Source: Amblyomma americanum
Taxonomy: Eukaryota; Arthropoda; Arachnida; Ixodida; Ixodidae
NCBI RefSeq assembly: GCF_052857255.1
Contig: NC_135498.1
Span: 113,585,223-113,649,222, forward strand
Reading direction: 5' to 3'
DNA: 64,000 nucleotides
Of this stretch, positions 1 through 10,652 are shown one piece after another. Numbering within the stretch: position 1 is the stretch's first letter; each line of letters begins with the position of its first letter. The position numbers were made by a program, and so were the translations under genes. Below the pieces are notes generated by a model that saw only the letters and a program-made list of their open reading frames with translations, was not told where the DNA came from and did not search any database.

Positions 1-1000
1 AGAACAACCTGTGTGACAGCACCCGTACCGAGTGTCTTCCAAATAAAGAGATGCGATTAACTGCACAGGTCGAGCAGGTGCTGGATGATAAAATAATACA
101 GTCCTTAACAAGTCCTTGGGGGGTCTTCCGTTGTGCTAGTGAAAAAAGGTGGGTCTCTGCGGCTCTGTGGTGGCTACAGAAAGTTGAACAACGTGACAAA
201 AGAAGACGGTTGCGCTATTAACCGCATTTATGACTTTTTGGATCGTCTTTAACTCGCACGGTACATTTTGTTCATGGATTTGCGAAGTGGTTATTGCAAA
301 CTGAAGTTGATGAACGCGACCATGAAAAGGCTGCCTTTATAAAACCCGATGACTTATATGAATTTAAGGTGCTCTGGTTCGGCCTCTGCTCTGCATCCAC
401 CACATTCCAAAAAATGGTGGACATTGTAGCCTCCGGCCTCAAATGGGAGGTTTGCCTTGTTTATTTAGGCGATGTATTCGTCTTTTCTTAGACATTTCAG
501 GACCATCTCAACCGCCTTCATGCAGTCCTTCAATCCGTCCGTTCTGCCGGCTTGCATCTAAAGCGGAGAAATGACACCGGAATTTCTAAGCGGCCTTGTC
601 AGCTTCGATGGCATACATCCTGACCTATAGAACACTACTGCTATTGCGGCGTTTCTGACACCGACCTACAAGCTCTCCCTGCGCAGACGTTTGGGCCTTT
701 GCACTCACTACGGCGCTTTTAGGTAATTTTTTTAAGATCGCTGAGTACTAAACTCTTCTGACCAAAAAAGGAGTGCCGTTTGTCTGGCGACAGGAACAAC
801 AAGATGCGTTCACCGAGCTACAAAGACGTTTGCAATTGTCGCCGGAACTAGGTCATTTAACGATGCCGCCCCAGCCGAAGTTCACTCCTATGCGAGCAAC
901 GTCGAACTCGGGGCAGTCCTAGAGCACTGGCAGGTTGGCGCTGAGCGAGTAGTTGCGTACGCATGCTTTCTGAAAGCGTATGTATTTATGCTCTTGTCTG
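1..1000 (+). pseudogene. Decayed Ty3/Gypsy pol fragment (RT to RNase H)
   Basis: This is the remnant of an LTR-retrotransposon polymerase, cut by the window edge. Early codons match the RT entry block (SPWG near 110-120, then the lysine/arginine-rich segment). The longest open piece, 294-491, carries the RT palm: VDERDHEKAAFI, YEFKVLWFGLCSAS, and the catalytic box as YLGD instead of YLDD. The G in place of the first catalytic aspartate would inactivate the enzyme. After a stop at 489-491 the thumb continues (HLNRLHAVLQS), and an RNase H-like stretch (LGAVLEHW, VVAYA) ends near 970. Many stops and frameshifts are present. It is related to, but separate from, the fragment at 2.09-3.33 kb. No LTR is visible. 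Confidence 0.85.
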
Positions 1001-1463
1001 ATCGAGCCAAACTTTGTTGAGCCACAGCGCTGCTAGTAACCGAGTTTTCGAAATTCTAAATGTTGATATGGTTATTACTAACGACCGGCTACAAATTTCT
1101 AATTGCAACTAGGCGCCTAACTCTATTAGTAAAAAGGTAATGATTAAAAATTAGTCAACCAGCTTACAACTTAACACGATTCACCGGTTTCGTGATGTCC
1201 TCCTACACTGGTAATACTATGCCACAAAAGCCATATTAAGGCGACAGCCTTTAATGGCTCATGCTCGCGGTGACCGTTCATCCGTTACATCGGCACATAG
1301 GTATAGTGACCTTGTGATGTCACGTGATCTTAAGGTCACGGTACCTTGAGAACACCGAAAGATCTATTTTTTGGGTAAAATTGCTCAAAAACGAGGAAAC
1401 GTGGATGATGACGTCACATCAGATGAAGCAGTGTTATCCGTCGCCAAGCAGCAACTGCCTAAG

Positions 1464-1490
1464 CGCTGCGCATGCGCAGCGTGACGTCAC
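1464..1490. promoter_or_regulatory. NRF-1-like palindrome fused to a CRE-like palindrome
   Basis: Positions 1464-1481 are an 18-bp perfect palindrome containing TGCGCATGCGCA, the consensus of the NRF-1 transcription factor. It runs directly into the 10-bp palindrome GTGACGTCAC (1481-1490), a full CREB/ATF site. A second GATGACGTCA lies near 1408-1418. Such pairs are typical of CpG-rich promoters. Nothing downstream is a recognised gene, so this may be repeat-borne, for example from a decayed LTR. A similar combination occurs at 50.82-50.97 kb. Confidence 0.35.
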
Positions 1491-2089
1491 CGCTCCCTCT
1501 GCCACGCTCGCGCCAGCTGCTCTTCTCCACTGTTGTGAAATGAATTCAAGTGCCGCAAATTCAAATTAGTGCAATGAGTCGCAAACGGATTTTGCCTTCC
1601 CGCAGTTAAGAGATATCTAAGTGCCTCCAACGAATGTTTTTGCCCCCACAATGCCTAACTTTCCGCGATTAAAGGAATAAACGCATAATCGTCTCTCGCG
1701 CTATCTCCTCGCAAGCAGTGACTCCAGATTTCATTGTAATAATGGTGGTATGCAACGACTGTAAATTGTGCTTATCAAAAATGACTTGTGCTGTTTTTCT
1801 TTCGGTGTTTCGGAGCTATTCCTTAAGGATTACAAGCACCTAATTTTATTGCTAAGCGTCGCATTGTAACCGCCAAACTCAACCGCCCTCTCCGTAAAAG
1901 CCTGCACCATGTATCGCTGCGAAAATTCCACGCCAACTGTTAACAATTGAAAGAAATGCTTTGTGACCACGTCATACAACCGTAGAAAAGTTTCTGGGCG
2001 GCGCCGGTTGTTCTGCCTTGAAAGAAGACACGCTTCGGCTGTGCGTCGATTAGCACCGCTTGAAAAACTTAACAAAAACATTTAAGCCT

Positions 2090-3330
2090 CTCCCCTACTT
2101 CCAAAACACACTGGAGCGGCTCTGCAACGCCAAATATGTTTCATAGTTGTACCTCAAGAAGAGTTACTGGAAAATTCAGATCGATGTCAGAAATCGAGCG
2201 AAGATCGTTTTCATCGCACTGAATGGCCTCTTGGAGTTCATAGTGATACTATTTGAATTCTATTCTGCTCCAGCGACGTTACAGCGAGCAATGAATACAT
2301 TACTGATATGCCTGAAGTAGCAGATTTGTCTACTATACTTAGATGATATCGCTTTATTCGCCTCGAAATTTTGCGGCCACATGAAAAGGCTTGATACTGT
2401 GCTGAAGGTGATCAAGTACTCAGGGATGACCCGGAAAAGAAAAAAGTTGCATTTCACCCACGAGGAATTGCTGTTTCTCGGTCATACCCTAAGCAAGGAT
2501 TATGGTCGTTCAGATACGCAGAAAACAGCTGCTAAGGCAGAGTTTCTGTGCCAGCCAGCAACAAAGGTGCGCTTAGTTTCTCGGACAGTGCGGGTTTTAC
2601 CGTCGATTTGTCAAGATCTTTTATCCCCGAACCTCTGTCCGAGCAGAGAAAGGCTGAAGTGTCATTTAAATGTGAAGTGCCGCGAGTGGAAGCCTTGAAC
2701 GAGATTCAGCTTCGTTTGCAGTCCTCTCCGGTCCTGAGGCGTTTTAACGAACACGCCGAGACAGAAATTTATGCCTACACAGGTAGCGTGTGTAGGCATC
2801 ATACTCGCTCAGAAAAGTGACGGCCTAGCGGTAGCGACCTCGTGCGGCAGCATTTACCTGTCGAATACACAGGTTAACTTTACGACAAGTGAGGAGTGTC
2901 TCCCCAGCATCCGGGATAAACCAAAACTCTTGACCTATCTGCATGGACGACAATTCGAGGTTGTCAGACCACGATTTGTGCTGGCTTGCCAATTCGAGGG
3001 ACCCCTCCGACCACCTCGCTCACTGAACCCTGCACCTGGAGTTTGATATCACTTCATGTGCAAGTCTGGACTGAAGCACTGCAATGAAGAGCGCTTTTAT
3101 CGAGCTCCTGCCGACAAGATGCCGGAAGGAGAAAACGAGAACGCCTTTCAAGGATGGATAGGCCCCAGTGATTTCGCGCCACAGCAACGCTCAGACCGCG
3201 GCCTACAGCGTCTCGTCCAGTACCTGGAAAAAAAGACTACTTCACCGCTGTCAGCTTTTAAGCGTGGTTTTTCCACGGTTTTTATGTGCAAAATAGCATC
3301 GGCGCGAAGAACAACATGCCAGGTATGCAT
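2090..3330 (+). pseudogene. Second decayed Ty3/Gypsy pol fragment (RT, RNase H, linker)
   Basis: This is a separate copy of a Gypsy polymerase. It opens with TLERLCNAKY and SYWKIQID, and keeps an intact LLYLDDIAL catalytic box near 2330-2350. The connection domain follows in 2381-2698 (HFTHEELLFLGHTLSKD), then RNase H in 2548-3046 (PVLRRFNEHAETEI, FTTSEECL, RQFEVV). The region between RNase H and integrase is in 3056-3330 (EMPEG-like acidic linker, GWIGPSDFAPQQRSD). At least five frame changes separate these blocks, so it is non-functional. The integrase domain and LTRs are absent. The linker shares its layout with the Gypsy element at 24.4-29.9 kb, suggesting the same broad lineage. Confidence 0.87.
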
Positions 3331-3339
3331 TTTTGCCTT

Positions 3340-5040
3340 CTCACAGCGCGTTAGGCTGGCTGCTAATATATACCGCCAAGTTCAAAGGCTTATTTTCTTG
3401 CCTCAAAGCACACTTAGCGTCGTTTATTTATTCTCTTGCAGTGTGCAGTTTAAGAGGACTGGGTTATACTGACACAGACAATGTTCTTCTTTTATCTCCC
3501 GCCTGAAAAATGGCTCTGCTGAAGGCGCTAAACGCCCGGTACCAGGGCTCTGTTTGCGTGGCTCCATTTAAGATCCTTCGAAGGCTCTCGAGAATCCGCG
3601 TGCTCGGTGGCCTAATCAGAAGCAAGGCCTTGCACCCTGCCCTAAACATTTTGACCTCTAAGGCCACGCTACGGCTTCGGGACGGATTTTCTCTCCAATT
3701 ACAGTACAGTGAAAAAATTTACAAATTCTGACCCAACAATATAAGATGAAGGCTCTGAAACGCATCTCGACACGTGGGGTGCATCGGCAAACTATTGACC
3801 TCCGCAGCTGGCGGGAAAAGGGGGAAAGGAGGAAAGGAAGAAATGGCGGCAGGCAGTGCACCGCTCATTTTGGCTATGACCACTAATTTTTGTGGTGCAT
3901 TGAGCTTGGTAAACGTGCAAGGATGAGTGAAAGCTTGCGATTGTGTAGCTTATCATCCCTCTATTAGCACGGAAGCATGCCCGCTCCGAAAAACAAGTAA
4001 CAAAGTGTGAGATATTGGCAAATGTCCAAACATGGACACAGATAAAGAGCTGCAATGCGGGCGCAGGAACTAAAAGGCACTAGGATTTCGTTTCTGGAAC
4101 AAAGGCCTAGTTTTGTAGGGCCACCGAGCCGCATCAAAATGCCATCGGGTACGCATGAGGATGCCTCGAGGGTGGCATACGGCATGCTGGCCATGTGTGT
4201 GGAGCCCCTAAAATAGGTATTCATGCAAGCGAGCCGAAAGCGAGAAAGTTAGAGCTCGCATACACTTATTAATGCGGGAGCCGAACTAAACTAATAATAG
4301 GGTGGTTTTCAAGCCTAAGAGTTTTGGAGTCTGAGGAAGCCCGGCGCTTGGCATGTTCGTGAGTGTTTGGGAACTTATGTAAGTCTAGGACGGCAATCAG
4401 CAAATATCGAGAATATCAGTCGATTTCAGCCGCCGTTCACTTCAAGGCCAAATTCTTTCCAAATTAGAAATGGTCAGTTTCGGCAAAGGGTACCTCAAAG
4501 TCTTCAATCTCTTCGTTTATTTCCTTCCAAGTGTGGCGAGCATGCTTTATGCACTTGTCCTTTCTGTTTAGGGACATTTTCGGACGCATCTTCTCTCGCG
4601 CCGATGAAAGAGGTTTTCTTACGATGGAAATACCTATCGTTGTTGCCGTCTTATCTCCTCCTTCCCTAAATCCTCCACTTTATGTTTGGTTCTTTAAAGT
4701 CTCACTTTCTATGCACATGGAAGTTACCTTAGGCGGCTCGTAATTTTGAAACATTTGTAATCTGGATGGTGCTGCCGCAACCCTACACGCAGGTTTAAAA
4801 TGCATCGATAGCATGCGTTGAGTGCTGTGAAGCAGACGCACGACGGCTTATTGACTACATTCGCACCTGATAAAACACTCTGCTTAGCGATGCAGGGTGC
4901 AACGGGAAGGTTAAGCTAAATCTCGAAAACCTTACCCGATTCATGGAATAGCCTGCACTGAAAGTGCAAACATATGATATATGTCGGTTGCTGTGCCTGT
5001 TTTTTGCAGGTAGATCATTGGGTCCTATGCAGAAATTTAC
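3340..5040. other. Unassigned DNA
   Basis: I recognise no gene, RNA or repeat family here. The short open frames lack motifs and overlap on opposite strands. The sequence may be deeply decayed mobile DNA. Confidence 0.5.
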
Positions 5041-5493
5041 TCACCATGAATTTATTGCTGTCAAACGGCGCGAAACGGAACTATGAAAGTCAATTCTTCG
5101 CGCACAAAGCTGAAACCTATATTCTTTAACGTCTCCTGTTTGATGGCTGGTGGTAACGAAAGTTTTTTTCTGCCATTGTTCTTCTTTCCGACATTTGAAT
5201 GCACAATACGATGACATTAAGGACAGCTCGATCACTAGTGGCGAAAGGGCGTGCCATGGAGTGGAACAGAAAATGTCACCGGCGTGGTAGCCAAAAAAAA
5301 CATTTTCTGCATTTGCCTTCGGTAGCCTCAGCTTAAAAAATCTCTGCGCTCTCCGCTTGTTCAGAAGGTAAGGCCTCACGCCTGCAAACGACACCGACAG
5401 CTGAAGCCAGTCGCATTTACGCAGCCACACGTTTTGCGGCCCGAGCGCAGTTCTACTCCCCCTCCAGTAAGTAAAAGTATCTATTGGCCGCAA
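5041..5493 (-). CDS. Unassigned 150-residue open frame ending at a consensus splice donor
   Basis: This is one of the longest open frames here that does not fall in a recognised transposon. The product is basic, with no clear signal peptide, and I recognise no domain. Its last codons (TAINSW then stop) coincide with ATG|GTGAGTA at the minus-strand end (5038-5046), a strong 5' splice site. It could therefore be an internal exon rather than a complete gene. It could equally be a chance frame in decayed repeat DNA. There is no supporting acceptor call and no neighbouring gene. Confidence 0.15.
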   Translation of the reverse strand: MRPIDTFTYWRGSRTALGPQNVWLRKCDWLQLSVSFAGVRPYLLNKRRAQRFFKLRLPKANAENVFFGYHAGDIFCSTPWHALSPLVIELSLMSSYCAFKCRKEEQWQKKTFVTTSHQTGDVKEYRFQLCARRIDFHSSVSRRLTAINSW

Positions 5494-5664
5494 TTTTCCA
5501 GCTGAGAAACTTTGACAGTTGCTTAGTGGCGCTTTGTGTTATACGCGGACTGTTCGTCATTGTTTAGTTTTGCTCGAGGAGCAGAAAATCCTCTCGTAAT
5601 GGTTTGCCAATAGAAAGTGAAATTCCAGGTTTGTCATTCTTCGGCATCGGTAGCCACCGTATAT

Positions 5665-5849
5665 TGTTACGGTGTGGGATGCCACGGGGTGGCCGCGGGC
5701 CCGCCCAGAGAAATATAGCAGCAGTACGGAGGAGAGCCGGCGAAGCACGACCGGCGGCGGCCAAGCTTTCTCGTTCTATCTCCCTCGTGCGAGAGCCGCG
5801 CGCTCGCCGCTCGCGCTCGCTCTCCGCCTATTCTTTAATTCCCGTATCA
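5665..5849 (-). repeat. 3' LTR of Gypsy element 1
   Basis: This is a 185-bp direct repeat of 10653-10837, with TG...CA termini and the same GC-rich interior. It would carry the polyadenylation end of the element transcript. Differences from its partner include single substitutions in the GGCC(A/G)CGGG block and near the CCCGTATCA end. Confidence 0.93.
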
Positions 5850-5859
5850 CCTTTCCACC
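5850..5859 (-). other. Polypurine tract of Gypsy element 1
   Basis: In the sense direction GGTGGAAAGG lies directly against the TGATACGGG start of the 3' LTR. That is the position and composition expected for the plus-strand primer. It is short and has one T. Confidence 0.55.
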
Positions 5860-5878
5860 GGGGGGGGGGGGGGGGGGG
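5860..5878. repeat. Homopolymer run of 19 G
   Basis: There is an uninterrupted G19 on the + strand (C19 in the element sense), directly upstream of the polypurine tract of Gypsy element 1. It could have arisen by slippage. Its exact length is a likely sequencing or assembly uncertainty. Confidence 0.9.
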
Positions 5879-6070
5879 AGAAGTCAGGCCGTGCTTTGAT
5901 GCAGGGTTTCCTGGGGCGATGCAATGTGGGCTGGCAGATAGGAAACGGTCACACTCTTCGTTGAATTCGAAGTGTGTGAGCTGGGCGAAGGTGTCTGCAG
6001 TCGCCGAAGAAGGTCCCACACCGGTTAGGCTAACTTCAGGGAGTTTTATGCATATTGAGCGGCGATCCGT

Positions 6071-7000
6071 TTATGGGACTGCATTGCGTGGGGAAGGCAT
6101 GGAGCCAGCAGGCGACGACGGCACTGATGAGGACCCGGTAGCTAAGTCGGAGTCACCACAGGCGCCGTAGACATATCGCTTCATGTTTGAAACATGCTCT
6201 GGGAAAATGTGGTGCACACCGCATGGTCGATGCTCTGGCAGGTCTTCGAGGCGGTATGTCACGGGGCCGAGTCGGGCAACGACACGGTAAAGGCCGCGGT
6301 ATCGGGGCAAGAGCTTTGCGGCACGGCCAGTCACACGGATGGTGCGGCGAACGAGGACCAAGTCACCGGGCCGGAAGGGGGGATGTGGTGGTGCTGCCGC
6401 GTTGGCCGCTTGCACACGCGCGTGAGCCGTGAGGAGGTTGCGCTGGGCGTCGAGGCCGGCGGAATGAAGTCGTTGAGCAGATTCAGTTGGTGACGCAGTA
6501 GGATGGGGAAGGCCCAACTGCGCGTCGAGAGGGATGGAGGGCGTTCTGCCATAGACGACTGAGAACGGCGTCGCATGCGTTGTTTCTTGCGCTGCAGTGT
6601 TGACTGCAAAAGCTACAGCAGAAACAAAACGATCCCAGTTTGTGTGGGACGGAGCGACGTAGGATGCGAGTATATCCGTGAGGGTACGGTTAACACGCTC
6701 CACGAGGCCATTGCACTGCGGATGATTGACGGATGTAGTGGAATGCGCAATGCCGAAGGAGCGGAGGGCTCGCTCGAATTCATGGGACATAAAGCAGCTC
6801 CCACGGTCCGTGATGAGGCGCCGGGGAACACCGTGCCGAAGAACGAGATGCTGTTCCACAAACGCGACGGAATGAGCGGACGACGTGTCTGGAACGGGCA
6901 GTGCTTCGACCCACTTGGAGAAGTAGTCGATCGCAACCAGAACATACCGGTTGCCGGCACGCGTCTTCGGAAACGGGCCCAAATGATCCAGTCCAACCAG
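6071..7000 (-). pseudogene. Gypsy 1 integrase core and C-terminal module
   Basis: This is the catalytic part of a retroviral-type integrase, which joins element cDNA to chromosomal DNA. The frame reads FELVGLDHLGPFP, then the DDE triad: D in VAIDYFSKWVEA, D in LITDRGSCF, E in CNGLVERVNRTL. All three residues are present. The C-terminal GPY/F-like module is degenerate: the usual GPY is GLY in RYRGLYRVV. The product ends at 6071, followed by about 220 bp of 3' untranslated sequence. The N-terminal HHCC zinc finger expected upstream is missing, apparently deleted near 7.05 kb. No chromodomain is seen. Confidence 0.88.
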
Positions 7001-7045
7001 CTCGAAAGGTGAACTTGGTGGCGAAAAAGCCTGCGGGGGTGGCTT

Positions 7046-7075
7046 GGTTACACCTGTGGACGGTTACACCTGTGG
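7046..7075. repeat. Short tandem duplication at the integrase break
   Basis: A 14-bp unit, GGTTACACCTGTGG, occurs twice with a 16-bp period (7046-7059 and 7062-7075). It sits at the point where the region between RNase H and integrase is disrupted. Confidence 0.9.
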
Positions 7076-7179
7076 TCGACCACGGAGCCGCTTCACATGA
7101 CACAAGAGGTCGTCCTTCATTCGATAGACCCAACGTAGTTGGCGGAGGCCTGCGCCGGCGGCGGTGCCAAGGGAGTGGA

Positions 7180-8169
7180 TTATGGCAGCAATGCGGCGGG
7201 ATCTTGCGTTTGTGCAGTCCTCAGGTCCGTCAAAGCCGTCACGGAACAAGGGTGGCGAGAAAGGAAATCGGCATCTTGATGGGCAGAGCCGCGCCGATGC
7301 ACTATTGTGAAATTGTACTCTTGAAGTTGCAGGGACCAGCGTGCAATTTTGGCATTCAAATGTTTGGCGGACTGCAGCCAAGTGAGAGCGCTATTGTCCG
7401 TGACTATGGTGAAGTGACGGCCGTACAGGTAGGGACGGAACTTCTCGACGGCCCAGACAACGGCGAGGCACTCGAGTTCTAAAGAGTGGCTGCGGCGCTC
7501 AACGTCAGAAAGCTGGCGGCTGGCATAAGCTAGGACTTTGTGGTCACCAGACTCGTCTTCTTGCAGGAGGACAGCGCCGAGCCCATCTTGGCTGGCATCC
7601 GTGTGGAGGACGATGGGGGCCGATTCGTCGTAATGGGCCAATGTAGGAGGCTCGAGGAGGGCGTGCTTGACGTCAAGAAACGCAAGCTGTTGGGCCTGCG
7701 TCCAACTCCACGGTGCATTCTTCTTCAGCAGGGCGGTCAATGGAGCGCTGCGCTTGGCAAAGTCCGGAATGAAACGACGGAAATACGAAGCAAATCCAAG
7801 GAAACTTTTGAGCTCCTTGGCGGTGGTGGGAGCTTCGTAAGCTGTAAGCGCTTTTAGCTTTTCAGGGTCGGGACGGATGCCATGCCGGCTCACAACGTGA
7901 CCCAAGTACGTCACCTCCGCGAAAGCGAAGAAACATTTTTTTGGTTTTAAGCGAAGCCCAGCAGAGGTAAGGGCTTCGAGGACGAGTTTGAGGCGTCTCT
8001 GGTGTTCTTCAAATGTATCCGCGTAGACATTTACGTCATCCAGGTAGACCAACGCCATAGTCCACTTCAAATGGCCTAAGACTCGGTCCATGAGACGCTG
8101 GAAGGTGGCTGGAGCGTTCAAGAGACCGAAGGGCATACGGTTGAACTGGTAAAGGCCGTCGGGAGTCAC
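7180..8169 (-). pseudogene. Gypsy 1 reverse transcriptase palm/thumb and RNase H
   Basis: This frame continues the RT after a frameshift. It reads TPDGLYQFNRMPFGL, then the catalytic ALVYLDDVNVY with both aspartates, then the thumb (GLRLKPKKCFF, YLGHVVSRHGI) and connection (FLGFASYFRRFIPDF). RNase H follows: VLHTDASQDGLGAVL carries the first catalytic aspartate, LELECLAVVWAVEKF the glutamate, and IVTDNSALTWL the next aspartate. The frame ends in the linker after ADFLSRHP. It joins the upstream pol frame by a 1-bp shift near 8258. The domain content is otherwise normal for Ty3/Gypsy. Confidence 0.93.
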
Positions 8170-8231
8170 GAAAGCCGTCTTTTCCGCATCATCGGGGTGA
8201 ACAGGAACCTGCCAGTAGCCCGAGAGCAGAT

Positions 8232-9698
8232 CTAGCGTGGAAAAATAACGGGCCCCTTCAGGCGGTCAAGCGCATCGTCGAGGCGAGGCAGCGGGTACAC
8301 GTCGCAATTAGTAATAGCATTTAGCTTCCGATAGTCAACGCAGAAGCGGAGTGTTCCATCCTTCTTGCGCACAAGGACGACAGGGGACGACCAAGGGCTA
8401 CAAGAAGGGGCAATGATTCCCTGGTCAAGCATGTCGCACACGTGCTGCTGGATGACTCTCCGTTCGGCTGGCGCTACACGGTGAGGTTGGTGATGAACGG
8501 GCCCGCGGTTTTCGGTGTTGATCCGGTGTTGAGCCCAGGAAGTGCACCCGAGTTCACCGGCGCTGAGAGCAAGGCAACTGCGATGCTCGAGCAGCAAGGT
8601 CTTCAGAGAGGCGAGCTCCGCGCAGGTCAGGATGGGTCCAAAGTTAAATTCTTCCCATGATAGGATCGCCGGCGCTGGAGGGTGGCGAGGCGGGGCTTCA
8701 GGTTGCAGAGACGCCACTGGTGACCCGGGGTCCAAAACTGAGGCTGTACCAAATTGCGTGCCGGGAGTCAGCGCGAGAGGTAAGCTGTTGAGTTTAAATA
8801 CGTGGGCCTCTCCTTTGAGCACAGGCAGAAGGCTTCGAGGGGAGGTCATCTGACGGGCTGGAGCTGAACACCGGATGGGTTCGAACAGCCCGTCTGCTGT
8901 GACCGGACTGTCAAGCTTGGCATACACCCACGTTGCCGCACCCGGTGGCAGGGTCACGGCGGACGCCACAGTCACGGTAGTGACGTCGAACGGCTTGACT
9001 CGACACGGCCACTTCGTCGCGAGGTCACGCAGAGATGCTGAGGCACGCTTGGTCACCGACACCAGGGACTGCCACAGGGCGACACCGAGGCTGGAAACCC
9101 GGCTAAGCCAGCCCGGCCCACAGAGAGTTCGGCTCGCCCGTGGTTTGGTTCCAGTAAAATTAAGGACGACTCCGGCTTGCTGGCACCACCCGCACCCGAG
9201 GACCACTGGCCAAATAGGGCTGTCTGCGACAACAAACTCGGTGGAGATGGTATTTCCGAGTGCTGTCAGGTTGACGACGACACGTCCGAATTGCTCCACA
9301 GGGGTGCCGTTAAAAGCTAAGAGCCGGGTTTTGGCGGCTGGCAGAAGCAGGTGGGGCGCGTTAGCAACAAACGATTTGTGCAGTACATTGACAGCCGCTC
9401 CAGTGTCAACCAAGGCCTTTACGTGCCGGTCAAGCAGGGCGACGTCGACGAGCACGTAAGGAGCATCAGTGGTAATCGGAGCCGACGAAAGGAGGGGACG
9501 CGGAGAACGAAGAAGTGTGGGGACGGACTTTATACGGTGCCCCCGGAGTTCCGCCAAATCGTTTCCCGACGTTGGAGGGCCGGCACAGTCCCTCGCGTAG
9601 AGTCCCCGCAGGCCGCAGCGGAAGCAGGTCATGCGGACGTCGTTACGCAGGCGTCGGATAGAGGCCGCAGTTGGGGCTGCGGACCTAGGAGCCTGCAC
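8232..9698 (-). pseudogene. Gypsy 1 nucleocapsid knuckle, protease and RT start
   Basis: This frame starts with a nucleocapsid zinc knuckle CFRCGLRGLYARDC. The CX2CX4HX4C histidine is leucine, so zinc binding should fail. An aspartic protease follows, with the active site ALVDTGAAVNVL near residue 97 and the hydrophobic VVLGCGW element. The RT N-terminus follows (IIAPSCSPWSSPVVLV, LRFCVDYRKLNAI). The reading frame then breaks at VIFPR, where a G run of the sense strand (near 8258) is one base short. The rest of RT lies in the 7180-8169 frame. Confidence 0.9.
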
Positions 9699-10630
9699 CC
9701 GGACGCTGCGCTCGGCAGACGGTGGCGACCCCGCGTGGCCAGCAAAGTCAATTCCGCCTCGATGGCGAGCGCCATGGCGGCGCGGACGGAATCAGGACGG
9801 CCAGAGCGGACCAAGCGCTGCACCTCGGGGAGTCGGATGGCGTCGACAAACGCCTCGGTGCCGACCAGGGCCACGGCGTTCTGAGGCGCTCCCGGCAGCC
9901 ACTGCAGAGCCAGGCGCTCAATGGCGGCGGCGAGGTCCTGGTACGTCTCCCCGGGCTCTTGACGGCGGGCTCGCAGGCGGTGGTACTGCACACGGGGTTG
10001 ACCTGAGGCACCATAATGGTCGGCGAGGAGGCCCGCCAGAACAGTGTAAGAGCCCAGCTGGTCGGGCGGCACGTTCTGCAGCAGCTCGGTGGCGCGGCCC
10101 CTCAGTTTTGCAACGAGCATCCATGCCTTCATTTGCTCGTCCCAGCCTCTCGCCGCCGCAATACCGTCCAGCTGGATGCGGTAAGCATCCCACGATATGG
10201 TGCCGTCAAATGTGGGCAATTCCACAACGTCCAACGAACACTGCGGCGAGGACGCAGCCGCGCCGAGCACGCCATTGGCGGCCACGACCGCAGGCCCAGC
10301 GACGGCAGAGCCGTAAACAGCGGCGGCGGGGACGCCCAAAGGCACCTGACCTGTGCTCGGCTCGGCTGGCACCAGGCGACGGAGTTCGCGCCGGAGAGCT
10401 TCCATCTCCCCAGCCTGGGCAGTCAGACGGGCCTCCCATGCGTCCATCCGTTGGGTGACTGTATCCAGGAGGCGCTCAACACCGGCGTCCGGCTGCTGCG
10501 AAGAGCCGAGCCTCTCCGAGCGCCTAGGTCTAGCGGCGCCGGCCCCCGCGTCGTCGGCGCTATCGGCTGGTGGTGGACTCCTGTCGTCTGGCACGTCGGG
10601 TGCTTGATTCTGGGAGCGGGTGAGCGGCAT
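9629..10630 (-). pseudogene. Gypsy 1 gag (capsid) frame
   Basis: This is a structural protein that would form the particle. The start at 10630 (MPLTRSQNQAP) lies just after the primer-binding site. A coiled-coil-like stretch (RLLDTVTQRMDAWEARL) precedes the capsid-type core (ELPTFDGTISWDAYRIQL, AARGWDEQMKAWMLVAKL, QEPGETYQDLAAAIERL). The last 30 or so residues look out of frame. The natural continuation is in the -1 frame and carries the zinc knuckle at the start of the 8232-9698 frame. A 1-bp indel near 9715, or -1 frameshifting, would explain this. The + strand frame opposite is a shadow. Confidence 0.88.
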
Positions 10631-10631
10631 G

Positions 10632-10649
10632 ATCCCACCGCTGCCACCA
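10632..10649 (-). other. Primer-binding site of Gypsy element 1
   Basis: Three bases inside the 5' LTR the sense strand reads TGGTGGCAGCGGTGGGATC. It starts with TGG, as expected for a complement to a tRNA 3' CCA end. I have not assigned the tRNA. Confidence 0.6.
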
Positions 10650-10652
10650 AAC

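Noticed and set aside
5604..6170. 188-codon + strand frame through an LTR
   Set aside because: It reads across the LTR and the G run (poly-glycine), antisense to the end of Gypsy 1.
6901..7482. 193-codon + strand frame
   Set aside because: It is antisense to the Gypsy 1 integrase and RNase H.
8875..9459. 194-codon + strand frame
   Set aside because: It is the shadow of the Gypsy 1 protease/pol frame.
9631..10458. 275-codon + strand open frame
   Set aside because: It is the antisense shadow of the Gypsy 1 gag. Arginine/proline-rich composition comes from GC-rich gag codons read backwards, and it has no motif.
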